Source: Prevotella sp. (lineage in GTDB: Bacteria > Bacteroidota > Bacteroidia > Bacteroidales > Bacteroidaceae). Taken from it: a stretch of 64,000 nucleotides of DNA. The first letter of the stretch is position 1. Each line of letters begins with the position of its first letter. The stretch is from contig JAFZIZ010000014.1 in the NCBI GenBank assembly GCA_017554145.1, positions 1-64,000 of the forward strand. The letters run 5' to 3'. The notes under the pieces are model-generated. The model was given only the letters and a program-made list of their open reading frames with translations. It did not search any database and had not been told where the DNA came from. This document shows, piece after piece, positions 1 through 8,179 of the stretch. A program made the translations under genes and the position numbers.

Positions 1-75
1 TAGAATGATTCTCGCTTCACTGCGATGTTCGAATGAAGAATTTCCCATTTATCATTGATCATCGCCGCAGGCGAC

Positions 76-110
76 CATTCAACATTCAACACTCAACATT
101 CAACATTTAA
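76..110 (+). repeat. Degenerate heptamer array (cattcaa)x5
   Basis: Five consecutive 7-bp units (cattcaa, cattcaa, cactcaa, cattcaa, catttaa) end two bases before the ATG of the amidase gene, so the array occupies the translation-initiation region. Eleven other arrays of the same design occur in this window. Confidence 0.85.
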
Positions 111-112
111 AA

Positions 113-526
113 ATGAGAAGGATTACGTTGATCATCATTCATTGTTCAGCAGTGAGACCCGACCAGATGAGTTCGGCGGCACAGATAGACACATGGCATC
201 GCCAGCGAGGCTTTCACCTCGGCATCGGCTACCATTACGTTATCCGTCGTGACGGAGAGATAGAAGCTGGTCGTCCGGAATATATGGTCGGTGCCCACTG
301 CAAGAACCACAACGCCCACTCGATAGGCGTCTGCTACGAGGGCGGGCTCGATGCCCGAGGTCAGCCTGCCGACACACGCACCGAGGCACAGAAGAAGACA
401 CTGCTGAGTCTGCTCAGAGCCCTGAAGGTCGATTACCCCGATGCCCTCATCGTCGGCCACCACGACCTGAACCCGCAGAAGGCATGTCCCTGCTTCGATG
501 CAGCGAAAGAATATAAGAATCTGTAA
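113..526 (+). CDS. N-acetylmuramoyl-L-alanine amidase (Amidase_2/PGRP fold)
   Basis: A 137-residue single-domain zinc amidase that would cut the bond between N-acetylmuramic acid and the L-Ala of the peptide stem. Visible family marks are the N-terminal IIIHCSA segment with the first zinc histidine, the central GAHCKNHNAHSIGVCYEGG segment, and the C-terminal HHDLNP followed by KACPCFD, which carries the second histidine and the cysteine. There is no signal peptide. Proteins of this size and type are common in Bacteroidales, often as phage-derived endolysins or with T6SS or conjugation modules. No phage genes are visible beside it, so it may be a remnant or a housekeeping copy. The start is the ATG directly after the heptamer array. 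Confidence 0.88.
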   Translation: MRRITLIIIHCSAVRPDQMSSAAQIDTWHRQRGFHLGIGYHYVIRRDGEIEAGRPEYMVGAHCKNHNAHSIGVCYEGGLDARGQPADTRTEAQKKTLLSLLRALKVDYPDALIVGHHDLNPQKACPCFDAAKEYKNL

Positions 527-530
527 AACG

Positions 531-554
531 AGGAGCCTTCGGGCTCCTTTTTTT
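531..554 (+). terminator. Rho-independent terminator after amidase
   Basis: A perfect stem of aggagcc and ggctcct around a TTCG tetraloop runs into a T tract (548-554), five bases after the amidase stop. Confidence 0.9.
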
Positions 555-565
555 CGCTTTATTTC

Positions 566-596
566 TTTGTCGTTTAAAAGAATCTTTGTACCTTTG
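566..596 (+). promoter_or_regulatory. Bacteroidetes promoter of first dipeptidase gene
   Basis: TTTG at 566-569, 19 bp, then TACCTTTG at 589-596. This matches the -33/-7 consensus of the Bacteroidetes primary sigma factor. The predicted transcript starts near 601, about 20 nt before the ATG. Confidence 0.8.
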
Positions 597-619
597 ACCA
601 GAAAATAATAACATAAGAT

Positions 620-1417
620 ATGAAACAGAAAAAACTGTGGACACTTGCCGTCTTTTTCATCATTATCATTTGTGGTGTATGTGTACTCACTTGCTCCAAG
701 GATGGTAAGGAGAATCCCGTTGTGAGTCCTACTGACGATAGCAGTCAGTTCGTGACCATCACTGACGTGGTGCCTGATGTCATCCTGGAAATCCGTTACT
801 TCAGTACCTATAACTTCGTGGGTAGCCGTATCGACGGCTATGAGGAGCCTACGGCACTGCTTACCAAGCAGGCTGCCGATAGTCTGAAAGCAGTGAGCGA
901 TGACGTCGTTAAACAGGGCTGCCGTCTGAAGATCTACGATGCCTACCGTCCGCAGAAGGGCGTTGACCATTTCGTGCGCTGGGCAGCGAATCTCCCCGAC
1001 ACGCTGATGAAGGCCTATTTCTATCCCGACCTCGACAAGAGTGTGCTCTTTGACCAAGAGTATATCTGTGCAAAGAGCGGTCATACGCGTGGCTCTACCC
1101 TCGACCTGACCCTCTTCGACATGGCGACGGAGAAAGAACTTGATATGGGCGGTACCTTCGACTGGTTCGGTCCCGAGAGCCATCCCGACTTCTGTGGTAA
1201 TCCAGAGACAGGTGAATATACTGGCGACAATTCAAAAAGTCCTGCCAATCCGAAACGCAGTATCACTCCCGAACAGTTCAAGAACCGCATGATTCTGCGC
1301 CAGGCGATGCTCCGCCATGGCTTCAAGCCTTTCGACACCGAGTGGTGGCACTTCACCTTGAAGGATGAGCCATTCCCCGACACTTACTTCACCTTCCCCG
1401 TGAAACAACTCAAATAG
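620..1417 (+). CDS. D-alanyl-D-alanine dipeptidase, VanX/DdpX type, lipoprotein (copy 1)
   Basis: A 265-residue M15D metallopeptidase. The N terminus is a lipoprotein signal with lipobox cysteine at VLTC (about residue 25), so the enzyme is probably anchored in the envelope. Family marks are IYDAYRP, SGHTRGSTLDLTL (the SxHxxGxxxD zinc site) and EWWHF (catalytic Glu and zinc His). It should hydrolyse D-Ala-D-Ala or related dipeptides in peptidoglycan turnover. No van-type ligase or dehydrogenase lies nearby, so a vancomycin-resistance role is not supported. It is transcribed alone from its own promoter. A close paralogue lies at 7388-8179. Confidence 0.93.
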   Translation: MKQKKLWTLAVFFIIIICGVCVLTCSKDGKENPVVSPTDDSSQFVTITDVVPDVILEIRYFSTYNFVGSRIDGYEEPTALLTKQAADSLKAVSDDVVKQGCRLKIYDAYRPQKGVDHFVRWAANLPDTLMKAYFYPDLDKSVLFDQEYICAKSGHTRGSTLDLTLFDMATEKELDMGGTFDWFGPESHPDFCGNPETGEYTGDNSKSPANPKRSITPEQFKNRMILRQAMLRHGFKPFDTEWWHFTLKDEPFPDTYFTFPVKQLK

Positions 1418-1481
1418 CATACATTTCTGACTTTAACATTAATTATGTGGAGAATGGGGCATCCTTTAACGATTTTATTCG

Positions 1482-1489
1482 TATCTTTG
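1482..1489 (+). promoter_or_regulatory. Putative -7 box upstream of ABC exporter
   Basis: TATCTTTG fits the -7 consensus. The -33 region shows no TTTG at the right spacing, so the site may be weak or activator-dependent. The leader to the ABC gene is about 90 nt and contains a 12-codon reading frame. Confidence 0.5.
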
Positions 1490-1519
1490 TCCCGAATATA
1501 AAGACCTAACACAAACAAT

Positions 1520-1558
1520 ATGAATCCCAAAACAATCTTCAGGAGGATATTAATATAA
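1520..1558 (+). CDS. Possible 12-residue leader peptide
   Basis: An ATG-started 12-codon frame (MNPKTIFRRILI, then TAA) lies between the putative promoter and the ABC exporter. It ends 25 bp before the exporter ATG and contains an aggagga stretch. It could be a translated leader, an eroded start of an older gene, or chance. The only support is its position. Confidence 0.25.
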   Translation: MNPKTIFRRILI

Positions 1559-1583
1559 TCAGGTCAAGAATGATAGATAAACA

Positions 1584-3374
1584 ATGGGTATAGGAAAACT
1601 GTTGAAACACATCTTACGGTATGTGAAGCCCTACCGTTGGCTGGTCATCATTACTTTGCTGCTGACTTTGATAGGTTCATTGTTGGCACAGGTGAATGCT
1701 GTCGTGCTTGACCGTGCCGTGGATGCCATCAATATCCTTGACCAGCAACCTACGCTCTCGTGGAGTAGTGCCACGAGAATCCTTACCATCATCAGCGCTG
1801 TGTTGTTAGGTAAAGAGGTGCTGGCAGCGGTGGTTAATTTCTTCCGCCGCTATTACGGGGAACGTATGCGTATTCTGGTAAGTAGGGACTTGTCACTGCA
1901 GGTGGTCGAGCATATCCTTACCTTCCGAATGGCATTCTATACGTCGTCAGGTAACGAGGCTGGTCGGTTACAGTCGCGCATCGACAAGGGCGTGGATAGC
2001 TTGAGCCGTTCGGTGAACCTTCTCTTCGTCGAAATCCTGCCTCTTTTCGGTAGTGCCGTGATTGCGCTGATCTTGATGTTTGCCGCTAATTTCTATGTGG
2101 GCTTGGTGGCATTGTGTATCGTCCCCATCTATTTCTATGTCACCTATATCCAGGCAGAGCGTATGAGGGCTGGTCGTCGTGCTATCTTTGACGGACAGCA
2201 GGCTGTCAGCCAGAATATCCTGAATATTATCGAGAGTATTTCGGTCATCAAGTCGTTTAACCGTGAGGAGATAGAGACTCGTCGACAGGCTGGTGTGCAG
2301 GATAGGGTGACGAACCTACAGTTGAGTACCCGCAGGCAGAGTTATTTCTATTCTGGTCTGAAGGGATTCCTGGAACAGATAGGTACCGTGCTTGTCATCA
2401 TCCTGACCGCCTATCTGGTGCTTGTTGACTATCCGGGAATGACGATAGGTAAGATTATGTATCATGTGATGCTCTTTGCCAATGTCAGTGCACCCATCCG
2501 TCAACTGCATCGGATCTACGATGACTTGAACGATGCCCTGGTTTATTCGGAGGGTCTCTTCGAACTGTTGGAAGGTGAGGAGAACATGGAGCAGACGGGG
2601 GATTATCATCCTGCTGAGGTGACAGGATGTTTCGAACTGCAGAATGTCGATTTCACCTATCCGAACGGTGTGAAGGCACTGCATGATGTCTCGTTGCGCA
2701 TTGAACATGGGAAGATTACGGCATTGGTGGGTGTGAGCGGTGCTGGTAAGAGTACGGTCGTCAACCTGCTCGATAAGTTCTACTATGCCGACAGTGGTAC
2801 CATCAACCTTGACGGTGTGCCGCTCAGAGAATGGGATACCCGTTGGCTGCGTGAACATATCGGACTGGTGATGCAGAAGAACCATATCTTCGACGGTACT
2901 ATCGAGGAGAATATCAAATACGGTAATCCACAGGCGACGCACGATGATGTGGTGAATGCGGCTCGTAAGGCTTTCCTCTACGATCAGGTGATGGCATTGC
3001 CTGACGGCTTTGAGAGCAGTGCCTTGCGTCTCAGTGGCGGTCAGCAGCAGCGTGTCGCTATTGCCCGTATGTTCATCAAGAATCCATCGATTATTATCCT
3101 CGATGAGCCGACAGCGAGTTTGGATGCCATTGCCACCGAGCAGATCAAGTCGAGTATCGATGCGATTAAACAGGGACGTACGGTGATTATCATCTCTCAT
3201 AACATTGGACAGATTGTCGATGCCGACCAGTTGTATATGCTGGAGCAGGGTAGAGTGGTGGAGTGTGGAAAACCTGATGATGTTTATAAGCAGGGCGGAC
3301 GCTACAAGGAAATCTTTGACGCCAGTGCCCGTAGTATGAATGCCGATAGGATTGCAGATGTAATGGAACAATAA
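1584..3374 (+). CDS. ABC exporter, fused membrane and ATPase domains (MsbA/multidrug type)
   Basis: A 596-residue half-transporter that would work as a homodimer in the inner membrane. Residues 1-330 carry about six membrane spans (ABC_membrane). The C-terminal ATPase has Walker A GVSGAGKST, signature LSGGQQQRV, Walker B IIILDEPTAS and H-loop ISHN, all intact. Substrate cannot be read from sequence; lipid, peptide or drug export are the usual options. The small PepSY-like lipoprotein gene follows 10 bp downstream, suggesting co-transcription. Confidence 0.93.
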   Translation: MGIGKLLKHILRYVKPYRWLVIITLLLTLIGSLLAQVNAVVLDRAVDAINILDQQPTLSWSSATRILTIISAVLLGKEVLAAVVNFFRRYYGERMRILVSRDLSLQVVEHILTFRMAFYTSSGNEAGRLQSRIDKGVDSLSRSVNLLFVEILPLFGSAVIALILMFAANFYVGLVALCIVPIYFYVTYIQAERMRAGRRAIFDGQQAVSQNILNIIESISVIKSFNREEIETRRQAGVQDRVTNLQLSTRRQSYFYSGLKGFLEQIGTVLVIILTAYLVLVDYPGMTIGKIMYHVMLFANVSAPIRQLHRIYDDLNDALVYSEGLFELLEGEENMEQTGDYHPAEVTGCFELQNVDFTYPNGVKALHDVSLRIEHGKITALVGVSGAGKSTVVNLLDKFYYADSGTINLDGVPLREWDTRWLREHIGLVMQKNHIFDGTIEENIKYGNPQATHDDVVNAARKAFLYDQVMALPDGFESSALRLSGGQQQRVAIARMFIKNPSIIILDEPTASLDAIATEQIKSSIDAIKQGRTVIIISHNIGQIVDADQLYMLEQGRVVECGKPDDVYKQGGRYKEIFDASARSMNADRIADVMEQ

Positions 3375-3384
3375 CGAATCATAT

Positions 3385-3810
3385 ATGAGAAAGAATATAA
3401 TAAAGACAGTACTGTGGTGCTTGGCAATATTGCTGATGACAGCGTGTATGGACGAGAAGGTTCCCCCGCACTCAAAGGCATTTATTGACAAGTATTTCCC
3501 TCATTCTACTGTTGTCCTTGTAGAGATAGATGATGACGATGATGACGGGAAGGAATACAGTATATTGCTCAATGACGGTACAAAGATAGAGTTCACCATG
3601 CAAGGAGAATGGAAGAGGGTGAGTCGTAAGAAGACGGGTGTCCCCTCTACGCTTGTCCCCAAGCCCATCCTTCAGTATGTGAAGACTTACCATCCTGAGG
3701 ACGTGATTACGAAACTCAGCAAGAAGCCATACGGTTTCAAGATAGAACTCTCCAACGATGAGGATGTGCGTTTCAATCCGCAAGGACAGTTCATGGAGAA
3801 GATTGATTAA
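3385..3810 (+). CDS. PepSY-like (BLIP-like fold) lipoprotein
   Basis: A 141-residue lipoprotein with lipobox LMTAC at about residue 21. The mature part resembles the small PepSY-like beta-lactamase-inhibitor-type domains common in Bacteroidetes. It has a conserved-looking HPxxxV turn, the pattern VLVEIDDDDDDGKEYSILL with a run of six Asp, then GTKIEF and a second IxxY half. The Asp run could bind divalent metal. It is probably co-transcribed with the ABC exporter. Function is unknown. Confidence 0.7.
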   Translation: MRKNIIKTVLWCLAILLMTACMDEKVPPHSKAFIDKYFPHSTVVLVEIDDDDDDGKEYSILLNDGTKIEFTMQGEWKRVSRKKTGVPSTLVPKPILQYVKTYHPEDVITKLSKKPYGFKIELSNDEDVRFNPQGQFMEKID

Positions 3811-3850
3811 CGAGAGATAGAACATTCGAAACAATATAATATTGATGATT

Positions 3851-6007
3851 ATGAAGAAGAATCTGATTCTAATGATATCTGCCTGCTTGCTGATACTGCT
3901 TGTAGGATGTAAGACGGAAGAAGAAAGCACAAACGTTTCACCGGTTACCAAGGTCACCATTATCGACCCTGTGGGATATGCCCAGAATATGGGTGCATGG
4001 ATACCTGCTACTGGGGGTGCCCGTAAAAAACTCCTATTGGAAGAAGGACAGCATTATGTGTTGGGCATCATCTGGGAACCTTCCAGTGTGCAGTCGCCCG
4101 TTGTTACTTGGCGCGCCACCAACAGTAATTTTGAGGAAGCAACAGTAAATGCTCAGGGTATCATCAGTGGAGTAAAAGAAGATCCCGATAACAGCAATGA
4201 GTGTCTGATGATCGTTGATGCTGCACCTACTGTTTCCGATACGATTGAGGTCAAGGTCCTGAAGGAATTGTCAGGTGTCTATGAGATTAAGGCTGACAAT
4301 CGTGACATCGTCCTTCCTGACGGCGGCTCCATTCGTTCTACAGTCCGTGTGACTAATGCGTCAAACGCCAGCGGCAGTCTCAACAACAAGGATCTTATCA
4401 CGGGATTCTTCTCTGATAAGAACCGAGCAAACTTCAACGATGCCGTCACGATTACTTTCATTGCAGGAAGTTCGTTCGACATACAGGCTAATGGTCCCGG
4501 TGTAAACATCCTGATGGCTTACTCGAAGGCTTATATCAGTTCTCCTACCAGTGGCGAGGTCAAGTATTTCGACGATGTACGCGACTATGCGGTACTGGCT
4601 TCTACCTGTAAGCGACAAGCCCTTCAGGTTGACTCTGCCTATGTGAGTCTTGACCAACACAACTTACATCTCACTAAAGGTGCCACCGCCCAACTGACAG
4701 CCAAACTCGTCGCTGGCAATCCGAGAAAGTCGGCTACCATCACCTTTGTCAGCAGCAATCCTGACGTAGCCACTGTCGACCAGACTGGTAAGGTGACGGC
4801 TGTCGGCAGCGGTCTCGCTACCATCACTGCATCCACGAACCATCTCGCAGAGGAGCAGGAATGCGTGATTAACGTTGATGAGGCTGTGCCTGTTGCTGTC
4901 ACACGTATCGCTGACCAACCAGACTTCACTACTACCCACACTGTCACACGCAGTCTCATCGTTGAGGGGCAGACCAGACAACTATACTCCGACTCCCACA
5001 AGGATGAAGTAAACGCTGCCTCAGGCACCATATGGCACAGTACAGATCCGAAGGTTGTCACTGTCGACAATAACGGACTGGCGACTGCCGTCGGAAGAGG
5101 TTCTGCTGTCATCTATGCCACACCGTATGTTGATATGAACGGCACACAGGTTCAAGGTATCTCCGACTGTAGTTGCTTTACGGTGATGCCCGACTATACT
5201 AAGGCTAAGTTGGGTGACATCTTCTATAGCGACGGTTCCTTCAGCACCAATGTCGAGGCAGGGAAAACACCTATCGGTATTATCGTTTACCTGAACTGCG
5301 ATGCCTCTTCAAACCCCGTTGCAGGTTCCAGTACCCTTACTGAGAGTGCAGAACTGGCACAATACGGAGCAATAGGAACAGAGAAGAATTTCCATGGTTT
5401 GGTGATGTCGCTGAAGAATGCCACCACTAATGTGAAATGGGGCAAGGAGGCTGCCTCAACACAACTTGTCGGTGTAACCGTGGCTAAGGACGATGCCACG
5501 ATGAAGTATAGCAGTACCGTTCTCAATTCGAGCGGTTTCAATGCTGCTATCTATACCAATGGTGAGGATATCATTACTGGTGCGCCCACCTTCAATCCTG
5601 CAGAGAGTTATCCCGCCTGTTATGCAGGATGGCACTACAATGTCAATGTACCCAGTTTCGTTACCAACTGGTTCATGCCCACCTCCCCACAGTGGTATGC
5701 TGTATTATTCAACGGGTTGGGCGGTCTACAGGCTGAAGGCATCACGCCAGCATGGAACACCTACTTCAATAACGCAAATGCATTCAAGAAGATTAACGAT
5801 GCCCTTGGCAAGTTAAGTGCTGTTGGTGTCGATAAACTTCCAGAGAACGCCCTTATATGGACCGCCAACGAGGGTGATGACAACGGCACAACGGCTGCTG
5901 CCCTGCTTGTCAACAGCAACGGTTTGAAGTTCATGCCCGTCAGCAAGACAGTCAATAAGGGTGAAGGTAATGAAGAATCATTAGTCCGTACTTTCTTTGC
6001 CTTCTGA
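3851..6007 (+). CDS. Surface lipoprotein with BIG2 (bacterial Ig-like) domains
   Basis: About 718 residues from ATG 3851; a TTG at 3842 and an ATG at 3845 are in frame just upstream. Lipobox LLVGC gives a lipid-anchored protein. Two BIG2-type modules are seen near residues 265-345 (pattern SSNPDVATVDQTGKVTAVG) and 375-440 (STDPKVVTVDNNGLATAVG). The C-terminal third contains a GDIFYSDGSFS segment and a WYAVLFNGLG-type stretch, as in Bacteroidales secreted proteins linked to fimbrillin or BACON/BIG2 architectures. It is probably an outer-surface adhesin or structural protein; the ligand is unknown. Confidence 0.8.
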   Translation: MKKNLILMISACLLILLVGCKTEEESTNVSPVTKVTIIDPVGYAQNMGAWIPATGGARKKLLLEEGQHYVLGIIWEPSSVQSPVVTWRATNSNFEEATVNAQGIISGVKEDPDNSNECLMIVDAAPTVSDTIEVKVLKELSGVYEIKADNRDIVLPDGGSIRSTVRVTNASNASGSLNNKDLITGFFSDKNRANFNDAVTITFIAGSSFDIQANGPGVNILMAYSKAYISSPTSGEVKYFDDVRDYAVLASTCKRQALQVDSAYVSLDQHNLHLTKGATAQLTAKLVAGNPRKSATITFVSSNPDVATVDQTGKVTAVGSGLATITASTNHLAEEQECVINVDEAVPVAVTRIADQPDFTTTHTVTRSLIVEGQTRQLYSDSHKDEVNAASGTIWHSTDPKVVTVDNNGLATAVGRGSAVIYATPYVDMNGTQVQGISDCSCFTVMPDYTKAKLGDIFYSDGSFSTNVEAGKTPIGIIVYLNCDASSNPVAGSSTLTESAELAQYGAIGTEKNFHGLVMSLKNATTNVKWGKEAASTQLVGVTVAKDDATMKYSSTVLNSSGFNAAIYTNGEDIITGAPTFNPAESYPACYAGWHYNVNVPSFVTNWFMPTSPQWYAVLFNGLGGLQAEGITPAWNTYFNNANAFKKINDALGKLSAVGVDKLPENALIWTANEGDDNGTTAAALLVNSNGLKFMPVSKTVNKGEGNEESLVRTFFAF

Positions 6008-6026
6008 TATAATCTTTTAGATAATA

Positions 6027-6057
6027 TTTGAAAATACAAAGTTATTTCGTATCTTTG
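6027..6057 (+). promoter_or_regulatory. Promoter of the cytidylate-kinase-like/dipeptidase operon
   Basis: TTTG at 6027-6030, exactly 19 bp, then TATCTTTG at 6050-6057. The predicted start is near 6062, about 22 nt before the ATG at 6084. The next clear terminator is at 8981-9016, so four genes may form one transcript. Confidence 0.85.
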
Positions 6058-6083
6058 CGCACATATAAAGTAAAACTGTAGAG

Positions 6084-6713
6084 ATGAACAAGAACGAGAA
6101 ATTTATCATTACTATCAACCGTGAATTAGGCAGTGGCGGCAGGACTATCGGACGCAAACTGGCTGAGCGACTGGGTGTGAAGTATTATGATAAGGCTGTC
6201 ATTCAAGGACTGACGGAGAAATACGGTTTGACAGTTGAAGAAATAGAACGGCTGAAAGCACAAGAGAAGCCGTCGTGGTGGGGCGAACTGCAAGAACGTT
6301 GTAAGGCGTTATTGGATTCAGACCATCAGGAGAAACCCTCTACCAGTGCTATGTTCGAGACCGAGCGGCATATACTGGAAGGACTCGCCCGTGAGGAGTC
6401 GTGTGTGGTAGCAGGCAGAAGCGGTTTCCTGATTTTCCGCGAATGGAAGAACAGTGTCCATGTATTCATTCAAGCATCTACCAGTCATCGCATTGAGCGA
6501 CTGGTGAAGAAACATGGAATGAACTTCTCCGCAGCCCTCGACACCATCGATGAGGTGGACGAAGGACGTGAGGCGTACCTGAAGAAATACAGTGACAAGT
6601 CACGTTACGACACGCGTAATTATGACATCGTGCTCTCGATGGACCGTCTGACGGAAGACGATGCCGTCAAGGTGATATTAGCATATATAGATAGTGTGAT
6701 GAACCAGTCATAA
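6084..6713 (+). CDS. Cytidylate kinase-like protein (Cytidylate_kin2), copy 1
   Basis: A 209-residue P-loop kinase-like protein. The nucleotide loop reads RELGSGGRTIGRKLAERLG, the GSGGR form typical of the cytidylate kinase-like family, with Arg where classical kinases have Lys. A second conserved block is SCVVAGRSGFLIF, and the C terminus carries YTDTRNYDIVLSMD-like residues (SRYDTRNYDIV). It likely phosphorylates a nucleotide or small substrate in the cytosol. The specific substrate of this family is not established, and the true cmk gene is expected elsewhere. It is followed 25 bp later by a paralogue. Confidence 0.85.
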   Translation: MNKNEKFIITINRELGSGGRTIGRKLAERLGVKYYDKAVIQGLTEKYGLTVEEIERLKAQEKPSWWGELQERCKALLDSDHQEKPSTSAMFETERHILEGLAREESCVVAGRSGFLIFREWKNSVHVFIQASTSHRIERLVKKHGMNFSAALDTIDEVDEGREAYLKKYSDKSRYDTRNYDIVLSMDRLTEDDAVKVILAYIDSVMNQS

Positions 6714-6738
6714 ACAAACAATATTAATAACTATAGAT

Positions 6739-7380
6739 ATGAACAAGAACGAGAAATTTGTCATCACGATTAATCGTGAATTAGGTAGTGGCGGTCGTAC
6801 CGTCGGTGAGAAGTTGGCTGAAAAGCTTGGTGTTTCATTCTATGACAAAGCGCTCATCAAGGCCTTGGAAGAGAAATATCACCTCACGGTGGAGGAGATT
6901 GAAAGGCTCAAAGGACAGAAGAATAACTGGTGGTCGGACTTCAAACGTATTGTCGCTATCGGCAGCGGACTTACTAAGGCGCCCTATTATCAGACAACCA
7001 TGGGCGAAGAGCCCGAGTTGCTAACCACCGAGGAGATGTACAAGGCCGAGAAGGAGATTGTGAAAGCAATTGCAGAAGAGGAGTCGTGTGTCGTTGCTGG
7101 TCGTACCGCTTTCCACATTCTAAAAGACCAGCCCAATCGCCTGAGTATTCTGATTCAGGCACCGATGGAAAATCGTATCCAGCGTGTAATGACGAAACAG
7201 GGACTCTCTCGCGAAGAGGCTGAGAAGGCTATCAAGAAGGTAGATAAAATGCGCGAGAATTATGTCAATAAGTACACGGGCACTTCGCGCTACGATACCC
7301 GCAACTATGACTTGGTCATCACGATGGACGGAAAGACTGAGGATGAGGTGGCAGATCTCATTGTCAAGTATATCGGATGA
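6739..7380 (+). CDS. Cytidylate kinase-like protein (Cytidylate_kin2), copy 2
   Basis: A 213-residue tandem paralogue of the preceding gene. The first 20 residues are nearly identical (MNKNEKF, then ITINRELGSGGRT), and the later blocks SCVVAGRTAFHIL and SRYDTRNYDLVITMDGKTEDE also match. The middle diverges (about residues 55-95), including a longer stretch after WWSDFKR. The two copies may have different substrates or form a heterodimer. The VanX-like gene starts 7 bp after the stop, which suggests translational coupling. Confidence 0.85.
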   Translation: MNKNEKFVITINRELGSGGRTVGEKLAEKLGVSFYDKALIKALEEKYHLTVEEIERLKGQKNNWWSDFKRIVAIGSGLTKAPYYQTTMGEEPELLTTEEMYKAEKEIVKAIAEEESCVVAGRTAFHILKDQPNRLSILIQAPMENRIQRVMTKQGLSREEAEKAIKKVDKMRENYVNKYTGTSRYDTRNYDLVITMDGKTEDEVADLIVKYIG

Positions 7381-7387
7381 TTAAGAT

Positions 7388-8179
7388 ATGAAAAGGACAA
7401 AACTATGGCTTGTCGCCATCTTCTTCATCTGCGGCTTAACGATAGTTCTTCCCTGTCATTCTAACAGCAACGACGATTCCAAGGTTCTGACGACGGAGGA
7501 TACTAGTCAGTTTGTGACGCTGACGGACGTCATCCCTGACGCCATCCTCGAAATCCGTTACTTCAGTACCTATAACTTCGTGGGTACGCGCATCGACGGC
7601 TACGAGGAACCGACGGCACTGCTTACCAAGCAGGCAGCCGACAGTCTGAAAGCAGTGAGTGACGACGTCATCAAACAGGGCTACCGCCTGAAGATTTACG
7701 ATGCCTACCGTCCGCAGAAGGCCGTTGATCACTTCGTGCGCTGGGCGGCCAATGTGAACGACACGCTGATGAAGACATACTTCTATCCCGACCTTGACAA
7801 GCACGTGCTCTTTCCTCAGGGTTACATCGCTGAGAAAAGCGGACATACACGTGGCTCGACCGTCGATCTGACGCTTTTCGACATGACAACGGAAAAGGAA
7901 GTGGATATGGGTGGTACCTTTGATTGGTTCGGTCCCGAGAGTCATCCTAAATTCTGCGGCAATCCTGAAACAGGAGAACACACTGGCGATAATTCGAAGA
8001 GTCCTGCCGAACCGAAACGTAGCATTACCCCTGAGCAGTTCAGAAACAGAATGATACTACGTCAGGCCATGCTTCGTCACGGATTTAAGCCCGTCGGTAC
8101 CGAGTGGTGGCACTTCACACTGAAGGACGAACCCTTCCCCGACACTTACTTCACCTTCCCTGTGAAGCAGATAAAATGA
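7388..8179 (+). CDS. D-alanyl-D-alanine dipeptidase, VanX/DdpX type, lipoprotein (copy 2)
   Basis: A 263-residue paralogue of the gene at 620-1417, with the same lipoprotein layout (lipobox IVLPC), IYDAYRP, SGHTRGSTVDLTL zinc site and EWWHF. The mature domains are nearly the same protein, while the signal peptide and linker (residues 1-45) differ. Several blocks are identical at DNA level, for example the stretch encoding EIRYFSTYNFVG. Copy 2 sits in an operon with the two kinase-like genes and a membrane protein, so it is probably expressed under different conditions from copy 1. Confidence 0.93.
   Translation: MKRTKLWLVAIFFICGLTIVLPCHSNSNDDSKVLTTEDTSQFVTLTDVIPDAILEIRYFSTYNFVGTRIDGYEEPTALLTKQAADSLKAVSDDVIKQGYRLKIYDAYRPQKAVDHFVRWAANVNDTLMKTYFYPDLDKHVLFPQGYIAEKSGHTRGSTVDLTLFDMTTEKEVDMGGTFDWFGPESHPKFCGNPETGEHTGDNSKSPAEPKRSITPEQFRNRMILRQAMLRHGFKPVGTEWWHFTLKDEPFPDTYFTFPVKQIK

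Noticed and set aside
146-1183. 345-codon minus-strand reading frame opposite the amidase and first dipeptidase
   Set aside because: It is antisense to two clearly recognised genes, has no family features, and spans a strong plus-strand terminator and promoter.
620-1417. Vancomycin-resistance role for the VanX-like genes
   Set aside because: There is no VanH-type dehydrogenase, VanA/B-type ligase or VanRS-type system nearby; both proteins are envelope lipoproteins, which fits wall turnover better.
2316-3491. 391-codon minus-strand frame opposite the ABC exporter
   Set aside because: It is a shadow of the ATPase domain; the composition is typical of antisense frames (rich in His, Ile and Thr) and the plus-strand gene is unmistakable.
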